A stretch of 64,000 nucleotides of DNA, from positions 28,200,322 to 28,264,321 of the forward strand of contig CM022671.1 in NCBI GenBank assembly GCA_012295275.1, in the 5' to 3' direction. Both the position numbers and the translations under genes were made by a program. The notes under the pieces are model-generated. The model ran no database searches and was not told where the DNA came from. It worked only from the letters and a program-made list of their open reading frames with translations. Within the stretch, counting starts at the first letter, position 1. Each line of letters opens with the position of its first letter. The DNA comes from Chrysomallon squamiferum (lineage: Eukaryota > Mollusca > Gastropoda > Neomphalida > Peltospiridae). Below are positions 53,201-63,964 of this stretch, one piece after another.

Positions 53201-54960
53201 ATCTAATTGCTTCTGCTGAAATAATGAATGTAAGAAAAATAAGATCTTCAAGCCAGCATAAAATATATCTGAATTTTGCAAATCAAAAAATGTCAAACAA
53301 TTAAAACAATTTCAGATACATTTGGCTCAGATTCGCCTCTTAAAAGGTCATCTATATGTAAAGAAATGTGGCCAGCTCTGTCACAGACTTCAGATTCTCA
53401 ACCATCTGACTCAAACAATAAATCAGAACAAAGGATGGAAGAGTCAAGTTCTGCTATTTGCCAGAATCAGGATAATGCTGTCAGTAGTGCTGAATCAGAT
53501 GTACTGGATTTCAAAAGTGAAGACCTGCAGGTATAATAATCAATAATGGATTAAAAGAGATAAAATGATAAAGCAGTTGTAATAAAATTCTAAAACTATG
53601 AGAAATGAGTTATTTTAATTTGAGTACATTTTTTGAATGCTATTCAAAGAAAAGATCAAAATTATTTTTCATATCAATATTTTCTAAATTAATACTGAGA
53701 AAAAGTTGCTTTATATAATTCAGTTTTATTGTATAGGGTCATTCTGTGTCAAATCACCCAATGGGTTAAACCCGACCATCTCAGATTTTTATCAAACTTG
53801 GTATACTTGTTGACTGGGATCCCACAGCACCAAATCTGAAATATTAGCCCAATCAGATCAGTGGTGTGGGAGATAAGGCATCCGAATTTTGAGATTTTTG
53901 GCAAAAATGGGCGTGACCACCAACCTTTGAACCCTCATATCTCAGGAACTACTGGGCCAATCTTCATAAAATTGGTACTGTTGAAAAGGCAATATGACAA
54001 GGATTCCAAATGGAAAATACTGGGGTACATTTACCTTTTGACCTTTGCTATGACCTTGAAATTGACCTTGAAAAAAAACTAGGTGTTTCTGATGCTTAAC
54101 CTTCTCACCATCTGTTTCAAATGCTCACTGTATCCTTCATTCCCAGACATATTCTACTGTTCTCACCATTCATAAAACTGGACTATTTCCTCCTTCCATT
54201 CATTTGATAGAACTTTCTGTGGGATAAGATTTGGTGCTGTGGGATCCCAGTCAACAAGTATACCAAGTTTTATAAAAATCTGAGACGGTCGGGTTTAAAT
54301 TTCATTTTTTGGGGGGATGATTTGACATGGAATGACCCTATATAAAATTAGCTACGTATTATTCACATATTTTTGTATTTGTTTTAGGTTACAGACATTT
54401 CTACTTGTCAAAGCAAAGCAAAAAACAGGTAATAAATATATATATATATCTGTCCTTTGTCATACAAATAACCTTGAATAGTTAAAAAAATTAAAATTTC
54501 ATCTGTAATTGAATTTTTTTGATCTGAAACCACCACAAGAATTAAATACAGCTTATCTTTGTGAAAAGTTACCAGTACATTTACAAAAGGAGTAAAATGG
54601 TTCATATATCTTTTTTCTTTCTTTTTTTGTAATATTGCTTTATTGTCAGTGTTTATTAATAAAAATTGGTTGTGACAAACGGAAATCTAAGCTTTTGATC
54701 ATATCACCAAAAATCATATGATAAAATGCCTTTAGAAGCAAAATTATTATTCTTTTAGTTTACTTGAAAATTTTTTTACATTATTTTAAATTATTTATGT
54801 TCAGATACAGGCTTTATATTTTTCAATATTTTTGTATTTCAGGATACCTTTAAGACGAAGTGCAAGGTGTATAAAAAAACCCAAAGAATCTGCTACTGCA
54901 GAAAACTGTACTCCCAGAAAGAAGAAACATAAATCCACTGATAAAAAAGAAAGGTGTTAA
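47238..54960 (+). CDS. RAD18: E3 ubiquitin ligase RAD18
   Basis: RAD18 pairs with the E2 RAD6 and mono-ubiquitinates PCNA at stalled forks, starting translesion synthesis. Fifteen exons are read: 47238-47294, 47772-47853, 48341-48402, 48672-48742, 49120-49243, 49464-49737, 50153-50252, 50606-50702, 50939-51011, 51488-51561, 51908-51968, 52152-52961, 53316-53530, 54388-54428 and 54843-54960. They close in frame at 752 residues, longer than human (495). The C3HC4 RING is C27, C30, C43, H45, C48, C51, C62, C65. A UBZ4 finger follows (C226, C229, H241, C245; CPVCGVPMQERYVNLHLDRC), then a SAP domain (about 265-300; YNLMSDKDIKKKLKELGLS, then LIKRHREF). Next is the region matching the RAD6-binding helix (AQKHYAKKNNTEYSKLIAD). 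The extra length is a Ser/Glu-rich linker, mainly the 810-bp exon 12. The last exon is basic and may hold a nuclear localisation signal. An in-frame TAA precedes the chosen ATG. Confidence 0.95.
47430..47530. repeat. ACT/AGT-rich palindromic simple repeat in RAD18 intron 1
   Basis: Interspersed ACTAGT, TACTAGTACTAG and (TAG)n runs make a self-complementary tract that could extrude as a cruciform. It is probably a decayed trinucleotide microsatellite. Confidence 0.6.
53732..54344. mobile_element. 613-bp foldback element (MITE-like) in RAD18 intron 13
   Basis: The element begins TATAGGGTCATTCTGTGTCA and ends with the near-exact reverse complement (TGACATGGAATGACCCTATA). The terminal inverted repeats extend inward for about 110 bases, both containing the block CAGATTTTTAT...AACTTGGTATACTTGTTGACT...GGGATCCCACAGCACCAAATCT with a few differences. 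The ends suggest a TA or TATA target duplication. The core has no transposase frame. A 73-codon open frame at 53861-54082 is not protein-like. It sits between RAD18 exons 13 and 14 and must be spliced out. Long arms and no coding capacity suggest a non-autonomous DNA transposon; the superfamily is not identified. Confidence 0.85.
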
Positions 54961-55510
54961 ATAGTGTTTATAGACATATTTTCTAAAGAAATTACCACAT
55001 TTAGGTGACAGTTATGACAAAGATCCATTATAAACGATATGGTTTTATTACATATAAAATTACAAAAGTGTTAAGATCACAGCAAAGCTTTTAGCATTGT
55101 ATTGTGGACATTAGTAAAACATGTTTTTCAACAACAAAACTAATTAAAAAATTTAATAAAAAAAGAAATAAGAGTATTTTAATACTATATGATTTATAGT
55201 ATGGTGTTAAGAAAGTAATGAACAGTTAAAATTTTTGCTAATTTATATTTTCAATGAAATAAATTTATTAGTACCAGGTTAATTTTATTGCATGTTTTCA
55301 CTGTTGTACTTTTTTACAGCTTCTAGACATTTACTAACACTTTAATTTTTTAAATAATGATGTAATAAATATTTTTGAATCAAATAAATCATATATAGAG
55401 CTTAGTTGTATTGTTGTTTTTTTTTTTTTTTTAGTTATTTCTAATCATTTACCTAAAAAAATGTTTTCATAGTAAAACTGAAAGGTTTGTCATTTCAGTT
55501 TTCATTCCAA
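54961..55510. other. Short convergent spacer, RAD18 and fucosidase
   Basis: Both genes end here tail-to-tail, leaving only 550 bases for two 3' UTRs. AATAAA-type signals are available in both directions. Nothing else is visible beyond T-runs (about 55418-55433). Confidence 0.7.
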
Positions 55511-58500
55511 CTACTTCATATTTTGAAGATATTCCATTTTGAATACCCAGGCCCATTTACATGGTAATTTATTAAATGGTATGGGTGGTATATAAATAGT
55601 AATTCCACCAGATGCTTCAGCTGACCAATTAAAGAAGCCTTTGTAACCAAGCATGGACACTACTGTAGATGATGTCGACAGTGGATCCTTTAAAAAGAGA
55701 TTCCCTTGTTTAGGCCACTGGAGGCTTACTGCATACACTGCCACATTTCCATCTCTGGTATTCTTTGCTGTGTACCTGTTACATATGTAATATAACCATT
55801 AACTGAACTTTAGTTAAGTATTTCTGTAATTCATTTTTTAGTTAATTAACAAGATTTCAGTTCATTATCAATCACAGTAATTTGACTCACTTGATACAAT
55901 TACAATTCCGTTTTTTATTCTTTATGTGTGTCTGTTAGTTAAATTTCTGCAAAATAATCATTATTCATATAACAGTTAGTTATTTGCAGTTCACATCTAT
56001 TATATAACCATACAACTTTAACCTTGAATATTAATTTTTCAATAATTATTAATTATTAATTACATGCAAAAAATATTTAACATACAGCTGTGTAAGAGAG
56101 AAAGACATTGTAAACTACTGGGATAATATATATATATATATATAAATATTATTTTTTAATTTTTTTTTTTTACCAAACATTGGGGTTGACTGTATCATTT
56201 TGAAACTTCCATGGTTTTGTGGCATAGATGGCTTCACCATTCACTCCAAGCCACTGACCCATCTGTCTTAGCCTCTCTTGGTACACCAAATCTATTGTTC
56301 CATCTTTCTCAGGGCCAATGTTCATCAGCAAGTTGCCACCACAGCTGAAATTGTGAAATTTACTTTTAAAACTATTTTGTAAACTAACAAAAATTTAAAC
56401 AGTCTGAAATTGTAATGTATTTGTTACAGAATAGGTATATATTTTTTTGAGAAAAAAAAACCCCAACTAAAACGTACTGAAAAACATCCAGATTTTTAAA
56501 GTAATATCTGATTATTTATTGTTACTCTTTAATTGGAATTAAATGTTTTTAATAATAATAATAATAAATTTGGTATTTCTTTTAAACTGTCCAACAAGAA
56601 ATAAATATTTGATTTATTATTATGAAAAAAAAAAAAAAAAAACCGCATAAAATGTCAGACTACATTAAATTAATAATTATATAAATACTTTTTTCTTTCT
56701 TCTTCATTTTATTATTATTATTTTATTTTGGTATTTTATTTTTTATTTCGAATTCAAGGAAACACCGATTTTTTTGGTGCAGTGTGTATAACATTGTGTT
56801 AAAAAATGTATTTAACCTGACAGTCTGTACAAGCTGTGTAATAAGTTCTTCTACAGTATGAAAGTCATTTGAATGTGCAGTTCTTCTCCATGTCCATCCT
56901 CTCTTGTCTACAGACATTTGATTCTGAAATTTAAACTTTTGAAGTGTTTCTGTGAATAAATAAATAAATAATATATTTATATATTATTAATTATATATAA
57001 ATATTGAAAATCATGGAGTAACATTTTAATATATTTATTCATCTGTCTTGAAAATTTAGGTTTTATTGGGTTTTGGTTTTTTTTTTTTTTTTTTTTTAAA
57101 TTAAACAGCTTAAAATTCAAGCAAAACTTTTTTTTTCTTTTCTTTCATTTAATTCTATATGTTTCAATGAATATTATAAAATTTTTAAAAATAGTTTAAG
57201 TTTTGTTAACTTTTTATTGAAAAGAAATACATACTAGGATTAAAATTATCTCCACAAGTTAGATATCCTCCATGTTTGCAGGAACATCCAATACCCCATG
57301 CATCACTCACAATCACTGTATCCTTCACTGGACTAAAACAGAGATCAAAAATTAAAACACAAATTAAAAACATCAAAATCAACAAAACAAAAATTACAAC
57401 TTTACTGGATTCTTAAAGGCCAAATTTAACTTTAATAGCAAACCTCTTTTCTTTAATGTTTGACTTCGCTATTATGCTACAGGATATATGTGTATAAAAA
57501 TATTAATAAAAATATACTTTTAACCAGAAAAAACTAAATCTACACAAATTTTTGACTTAACTATTAAGCTACAGCATTTATATGTATAAAAATATTAATA
57601 AAAAATATGCCATTTTAACAAGAAACTAATTCCACACAAATGTTTGACTTATCTGTTAAGCTACAGCATTTATAAGTATAAAAATATTAATAAAAAATAT
57701 ACTTTTTAACAAGAAAGGAACTAAATCTACACAACTAATTGACTTTACTGTTAAACTATGCTATTTCCATGTATAAAAAAAACTTAATAACATTTTTTCT
57801 TTCAACAAGAAAGATGCTACACAAATGTTTGACTTCTCTATTAAGCTAATAAATATTTACATGTAAAAAAAAATCTTTTAAAAAAAATATGCTTTTAACT
57901 AGAAAAAACCTAAAATCTACACAAACCTGTCATTGTACAACCAAGCCAGGAAACCAGTTGAGTTCCAGTATGTGTCGGGTGCCATCCAGTCACCATCAGA
58001 GTGAACTATGTCAGGCTTGTACTTGTTCACCAGTTCATACAGCTCAGGCATTGTCTTAGACTACCATACAGAAATTCAGTCATAATACATACTGAATAGT
58101 ACAGAGATAATAAAATAATGAATTTTATTTTAAAATGCTGTGTTATTATGTTTCATAAAAGCATTGTTTTTGGTTGTTAGAATAAAAATTATATACATAA
58201 GTAAAAATATAATGAATTTTATTTTAAAACACTGTTAATTATGTTTCACAAAAGTAATTTTTTATTATTATTATATTTTTTTAATGAAACATCTATCTGC
58301 ATCCTTCCTTAAGAAAAGCAGATCGTAAGAAGAAAAAATAATTATATAAACTGAAGAAAATCTTAAATACTGTTAAAATTTATATTTATTTATATTAAAA
58401 CTGTTAGAAGAAAATCTAATAACTGTTTAAAACTTTGTTTCATTTTTGTAATAATTTTATTGACAGCAAATCACAACTTATTTCACCATAAAACTAAATA

Positions 58501-59496
58501 AGATTTGTACCTGATGTTGAGCATCTTATGAATGACTGCAATTACCTTCTATTAAAATTCAAATACAAAATAAATCTTACAACTACAAAGTTGTTGGTTG
58601 TGTAGTTGTTAGCTTGATCTTTGAGAAAGAGAGGATTCATAAACTCAAACAAGGAATGATACAGTCCAAGATGAATGTTACTTCTTTTCCTTATTGCAGT
58701 AGCAAGTTCACCTGAAAAATAAATATCTTTTTTATTATTATTATTATTTTTTTTTAAAGCAGTATCTGAAAATCTGTTGATATTTTTAGTGTAAAAAAAA
58801 AATCAATTAAAGTATAATCATATATATGAAAATGACATTATTATTTTTTTTTATTATTATTATTACTATTACTATTAATTATATTATTGTTATTATTATA
58901 ATTATTATTATTTTTTTTTTGTTGGTTCTGGATTTAAATTTTCCTATTACGTTTTTATTCATTTCAGTAATTTTTCTACAAATTTTTTTTTACCATTTCA
59001 TCATTATTATAATTATTTAACTTAATTATAATGACTCCATTTGCATTTAAAAAGATTATGTAAAATCATTTTCTTGAGATCATAAATGCTGAAATCTGGA
59101 CTGATTAAAAATAGTAAATGGAATTTGTTGGTTATAATTATTATAATCCTAAACAATAAAAATGTATTAATTGACACTTGCCAACAAGATCCCGTTTTGG
59201 GCCCACATCTAGAGAATTCCAGTTCCAACAATATTCTGATGGCCAGTTACAATATCCTTCATGATGTTTTGTCACAAAAACAATAAATCTGAAATATACC
59301 ACAGAAATAAAATGAAGTAATAATTTTAATGAAAAAAAAAAAAATATATAAATAAATAAATAATAAAAAATAAAATTTGTATATAAAAATAAAATACAAT
59401 AAAATAAAATAATTACATATATATATATATACAATAATAAAATAAAATATTTCTTTCAAAATAAATCTTACATTTTTCCACTGAATTTTCTCATGC

Positions 59497-59537
<41 letters not shown>

Positions 59538-59645
59538 GTTTATTTTTATTATTTTCAGTAGCATTCTGTGTATATATTTCTTTGATTAAAATAAAATAAT
59601 AGCTTATTAAAATAATTATATTTTTATTTATCTTTTTATTTAAAC

Positions 59646-59688
<43 letters not shown>

Positions 59689-60288
59689 TGGTACAAAGAT
59701 ATAGTTACATAGTATTAACTGAAACTCTTGTCCAATCATATACATTTTCATATTTGTTTTATTAATTATATAAGCCTAATAATTACTGCACCTTATAATG
59801 GATTTAGCAGGGTTAATGTTCATATAATAATAATAATAATAACAGAAATCTTGGAATGGAAGTTCATCAAATTATATGAGGTAATTAATTATATGTGAAA
59901 GTCTCTATATTAACTTGATAAGCTAAAGCCGGAAGTGTTCGGCGTACTTAGCACCAGCTTCTTTAAATAAATCCACCCATTCGTCTGCGTTGAAAAACTC
60001 AGCAGTAAACATCGGCGCGAAATCAGCATAGGTAAAACTGGGAGGAAAGTTAGCCTCCATATACTGAACAATAGCTGGGTTTTTCTGAACTTTCCATGCG
60101 TACCAAAACCATGCCGACATGAAACTTGGAACGGAAAAAACACTCCAGTGAATAAAAATTCCATACTTTGCTTCATCGTACCAAGCAGGGAGAGGTCGAC
60201 TTTGCAATGAATTCCAGTTTGGTTCATATCTTTTGCTGCATGTTACAACAAATAAACTAAATACAAAAAGGAATACGCCAGCTGCCAT
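55511..60288 (-). CDS. Alpha-L-fucosidase (GH29), complete
   Basis: Eight exons on the minus strand: 59948-60288, 59182-59288, 58581-58711, 57927-58060, 57235-57332, 56817-56949, 56174-56344 and 55511-55775 (stop TAG). They total 459 residues, a normal family length. The start at 60288 opens a signal peptide ([15 protein letters not shown], cleavage near residue 18); an ATG 18 bases upstream would place charged residues before it. Family motifs: [27 protein letters not shown] (residues 119-125), [26 protein letters not shown], and HSDGDW, whose first Asp (about 215) is the probable catalytic nucleophile. [15 protein letters not shown] and a C-terminal beta domain follow. The product should be a secreted or lysosomal fucosidase. 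The donor of exon 2 is GC (G|GCAAGT); only this choice joins DLVG to ELATAI in frame. Exon 6 uses the acceptor TTTATTCACAG; a downstream TTTCAG would break the frame. It is a paralogue of the fucosidase at 436-2078. Confidence 0.95.
57455..57926. repeat. Tandem array, five units of about 95 bp, in fucosidase intron 4
   Basis: Five units run head-to-tail, each with the landmarks TTTGACTT, CTRTTAAGCTACAGCATTTA, ATGTATAAAAATATTAATAA and AAATCTACACAAA. Divergence between units is moderate. On the minus strand the array begins at the donor site itself (GTTTGTGTAGATTT), so the first unit is the start of the intron. Confidence 0.88.
58818..59010. repeat. Interrupted (ATT)n low-complexity tract in fucosidase intron 2
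   Basis: ATT, ACT and T-runs alternate over about 190 bases. This tract sits in the GC-AG intron. Apparent open frames here are low-complexity. Confidence 0.7.
59497..59685. repeat. Inverted pair of (TTA)n and (AAT)n arrays
   Basis: A (TTA)n run (about 59497-59537) and a complementary (AAT)n run (about 59646-59685), each about 13 units, lie 108 bases apart in fucosidase intron 1. In a transcript they could pair as a long AU stem. Confidence 0.85.
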
Positions 60289-61381
60289 TTTTGGATCATG
60301 TGACAATGGGTCTCTTTTTTTTTTTTTTTTTTAATAACACATGGCTTTTGATTATCCTAACTTGTTTCATTTGCTCCCTTTCGGTTTCATTTCTAACAAA
60401 CGAAAGATACTCATAAAAAAAAAAAAAAAAAAAAAAATAGAAGAAAGGAAAAAAAAAGATAAAAAGAGCAGAGAGATTATACGTTAATAATAATAAAATC
60501 TGATAATAATTTCAAAATAAATAAATAAAAGATAAACAAACAAGCAAATGAATAAATAATTTGTTAGTTTTTTATGACGATATATCATTTCACATGATAT
60601 AAAGTGTAATTTTTGAAAATGTATAACATTGCTAAAAAGTTGATTTATCTAAACTTTTAGTACATGGGAGTCTGCAAATAAAGCAAGTATCTTTTTTCTT
60701 TTTTCCTTTTTAACGGATACATTATACTGTAAATGTTTAGGCACATATGCTATCTTTAATATATATTCTTTATCACTTAATTTCTTTTGAATTTTATAAT
60801 TTTTAAAAAATGTCGTTGCTTCAGTCTTACTTCCAGTGGCTTATCGTATGTCTCTATCTGTTCGATCACGCACACAATTTATTATGGGATTGTATGTCGG
60901 CTTTTAAATATTGTATTTGTTGTTTGGATATTTTTCCTTCTCTGGCAAAAGCTCATGTTTTGAAGTAAATTTGTTTAAATATTCGTGTATGTGTGTTTGA
61001 GTACGTGTCTTCATTTTTCCGTTTCAGATCTCATAAATTCTTTATTAAGAAGAAAAAAGAAAAACAAAAATGAATGTACATACGTATTTATTATACAGAG
61101 CTCATCAAGGCACATGGTGAATATAAAATTATGGCAGTATATTAAAGTTCAAAATAATATGTAAAAGCATAAGATTTATTTATTTATTTAATAAAGCAGC
61201 AGTATGTGAAATAAGCATAAGAGTATCATTATTATTTTTATTTTTTCTTAAAGGACTGTTTTTCATCACTTTAATAAATTTTAAAGACAGGATTATTTTT
61301 AAAATTTTATATAAAATTAAATGTATTTTCAAAAACAAAAAGATAGAAATATCATAACACCGCAGTGAATTCAAAATAAAA

Positions 61382-61413
<32 letters not shown>

Positions 61414-62240
61414 GATAACGTTAAAGAGTACAGTTGAAGAATCAGGAATCGGACAGAAATTATTATTAATAATGCTTGTTATTTTTGTTTGCTTCCGGTA
61501 TTTCTAGCAATAATGTAATAATGGCTGAAATACAGCCTGACACCGTAACATAAACATAATAAAACAATTCATTGCCAGAATGTTTGCTCCTTTGTAAACA
61601 TATAGGCAAATAAAATTATAAATAAAGTAAAACAAAATAATACAAAATTAAATTAAATGGAACTAAATAAATGAGTATATAAATACAAACAAATAACAAG
61701 AACAAAATCCTCACAAATGTACAGATTATTAACGTGCGTTTTACAAAAGATATAAAATGAAACTAATTTAGTAACATAGTTTAGAGGATTAACTATACAC
61801 CATTGTAAAATTGTGTATTGTAACGGTTGGAAGACTTTTTCCCTATAAATGAACTCGATGAAAACGCATCTTGCTCAATATTTATGTAATATATTTTAAA
61901 CTTAATTCCTAAAAAAATTATTCCATAGCGATTAGACAGCTTATTTACATTGCCATTCGTGTAAGTGTTTTGTTTAGAACTCAAAAATAAAATAACAATA
62001 ACAACAACAAGAGCCAAACTTAGGCCGAGCAGTTTGTGTCACAGCGGCATTGATTAATCAGAATCCCATCACAGTTATGTATATTGCACGTCTTTGCAGG
62101 TTCATGTTCCAGAATCTCTTGGACTGAATTTACTTATTTCTCGTGAAGATTTTAATCGTGTTGAAAGAATACATCTTAAAATGTATCTTACTGAAAAGGA
62201 ATAAAGACAAAAAATTAATGCAACATGTACACCTCTTACA

Positions 62241-62242
<2 letters not shown>

Positions 62243-62310
<68 letters not shown>
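62243..62310. repeat. (AG)n microsatellite
   Basis: About 34 uninterrupted AG units. The minus-strand open frame through it is a Leu-Ser repeat caused by the dinucleotide. Confidence 0.97.
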
Positions 62311-62314
<4 letters not shown>

Positions 62315-62639
62315 GTAAAAGACGTATGTTAAGAATATAAAAGAAATATTACAACAAAAGTCAAATATAAACTGAAACATAAAATTTGTTACAGAATGAA
62401 TAAATATTATTGTTTTAAAGACATATAACACTTTTTGAGATAAAAGATGATTAGGGTTGATCGGAAATTTCTAGCATAATAACGTCAGAAATCAATCTTG
62501 CTGTTTCTGTTTGTGTTGGATACACTTACTAATTAGAATAAACTTGCATTTAATAAACATCTTCAGACAGTAAAAACAACAACAAACAAACAAACAAAAA
62601 AAACCAACAACACACCACAATTTTTAAAAAACAGTTTTG

Positions 62640-62742
62640 TGGTGATGAAAGTAACAGTAAACAGCTCTGCTGGTGCATTAAGAATAGCTGATCTTATAAC
62701 CATCACGCAAGAGGCCAGTGTTCTAACCTCTGAGGTAAGGTT
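62640..62742 (-). mobile_element. tRNA-like SINE head fragment
   Basis: The minus strand reads GAGGTTAGAACACTGGCCTC, then TTGCGTGATGG and TTATAAGATC. The first part resembles the A-box and anticodon arm of the tRNA-like heads of molluscan SINEs (GTGGTTAGAACACTGGCCTC from memory). The second part would be a degenerate B box. It is not a functional tRNA: the acceptor stem is not closed and the B box is poor. The right neighbour is (TTTA)n/(TTA)n. Confidence 0.4.
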
Positions 62743-62774
<32 letters not shown>

Positions 62775-62776
62775 TA

Positions 62777-62810
<34 letters not shown>

Positions 62811-63647
62811 TTTTGATACTGATATTCAGCACAGTTAGTTGAAGACGCATAGAATAAAAAGAAAGAAAGAAAAAAAGAAACGAAATACAGCCATTAGTGT
62901 TACAGGGTTAAAACCTCTAGTGTTTACCTTTACAGTGTTTAGCCGTGGTCAACGTTTGCGTCTTAAATGATGTAATTGTGGATGTGTCAGTCAATCATCG
63001 AAATTCTTAAGTCATAATGACCAAGATGGCCCGAGGACGAAGTCATTTTTATTAGTTGTGTACAACTTATTATCTTCTACTACTTCAGCAGTTTATGCAA
63101 CAAATTTGTATCTTACAAAACATCGAATGTTGTTTCGTCATTCTCGAATATATCAACAATGTGATAAGACAACAATATAGTTAATTTGAACTAAGATAAG
63201 AATAACATTACAAGCATATTTAAGCTGTATTGTTATGATACTTTTGTTCTGATGGTTTCTTTACACCTAACAATGACCTCGTTCTCTCTGGATAGACCAA
63301 GTGGGTAGAACGCCCTTCTCATTCCATCTGACATAAGACTAGGATTACAAGTTGTACAGTGACCGACCGAGACACATTCTAGTGGGAAGGTGTTACATAT
63401 TTGAGTTTAGTCATTAATTAAATATTACTGTAACCCTAGGCTTCCATCCTACTAACGATATATTTATAATTATATATTTGTGTGCGTGTGGACTTGTGCA
63501 TGCATAGGTATATACGTATGTACGTATGTGTATTCGTGTGTGCCTGCCAATGTACATATTTATATTAGAAATATCATAACAACTATATTTCTTTTTATCC
63601 GTTTTTTTTACTTTTTTAATTAAAAGTAATACATTTTTAATTCTTAC

Positions 63648-63918
63648 TTATTTTAGTGAGTAATGAAAGTATCCTTGATCCAACTGCTGCAATAATGAAC
63701 AGAACTGTCGTATATACAACACATATCCCTAACGTCAATAAGCTTCTGATGGAGGGCACGTCTTTCTTTAATGCCGCATCTTCAACTTTCAGGTGCGAAG
63801 GAATCATTCTTTTAGCCGGGGCTTTCAGTTTTTGGTGAGCTTTACGACTCGAAAAGCGACAGTAAATATACGTAGACGAAAATGGGTAAGCTCGGATGCA
63901 GTCAGACAGAACAAATTT
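63648..63918 (-). CDS. Candidate internal exon of an unidentified membrane protein
   Basis: The minus strand is open for 90 codons between a plausible acceptor (TTTTTCAATTGGCAG at 63919-63933) and a strong donor (AATAA|GTAAGA, intron starting at 63647). The product begins KFVLSDCIRAYPFSSTYIYC, continues through a basic stretch (SSRKAHQKLKAPAKRM), then KVEDAALKKDVPSIRS, and ends in a hydrophobic segment (LLTLGICVVYTTVLFIIAAV) long enough for one membrane span. I do not recognise the family and no partner exon is found to the left. The plus strand is also open for 60 codons here (63656-63838) with an acceptor and a donor, so strand is uncertain. The local base composition is less AT-rich than its surroundings, as in the other exons of the window. 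Confidence 0.4.
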
Positions 63919-63925
63919 CTGCCAA

Positions 63926-63964
63926 TTGAAAAATAAATAAATAAATAAATAAATAAATAAATGA
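63926..63964. repeat. (AAAT)n microsatellite at the right edge
   Basis: About eight AAAT units, immediately upstream (minus-strand sense) of the candidate exon's acceptor. On that strand it forms the T-rich tract before the AG. Confidence 0.85.

Larger units (their letters stand above)
60289..63647. other. Region upstream of the right fucosidase, no gene supported
   Basis: The sequence is AT-rich with poly(A)/(T) runs (60316-60332, 60417-60437, 61387-61412). The fucosidase promoter should lie just above 60288, but no distinct element was recognised. A long (AG)n and a tRNA-like fragment are listed separately. (TTTA)n and (TTA)n runs lie at about 62743-62810. Confidence 0.6.

Noticed and set aside
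53861-54082. 73-codon plus-strand open frame inside the foldback element
   Set aside because: It has no transposase features, lies in an intron, and is too short to explain the element.
56924-56949. Acceptor TTTCAG just after 56924 as the start of fucosidase exon 6
   Set aside because: It would break the reading frame. The acceptor TTTATTCACAG ending at 56950 keeps the frame, adds the conserved TLQK-KF segment, and gives a 133-base exon identical in size to the paralogue.
62640-62742. A functional tRNA gene on the minus strand
   Set aside because: The A-box region is tRNA-like, but the B box is degenerate and no acceptor stem closes. A SINE fragment fits better.
63656-63838. 60-codon plus-strand open frame as a gene
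   Set aside because: It has no ATG at the stated start and is shorter than the 90-codon minus-strand reading of the same DNA. It is kept only as an alternative.
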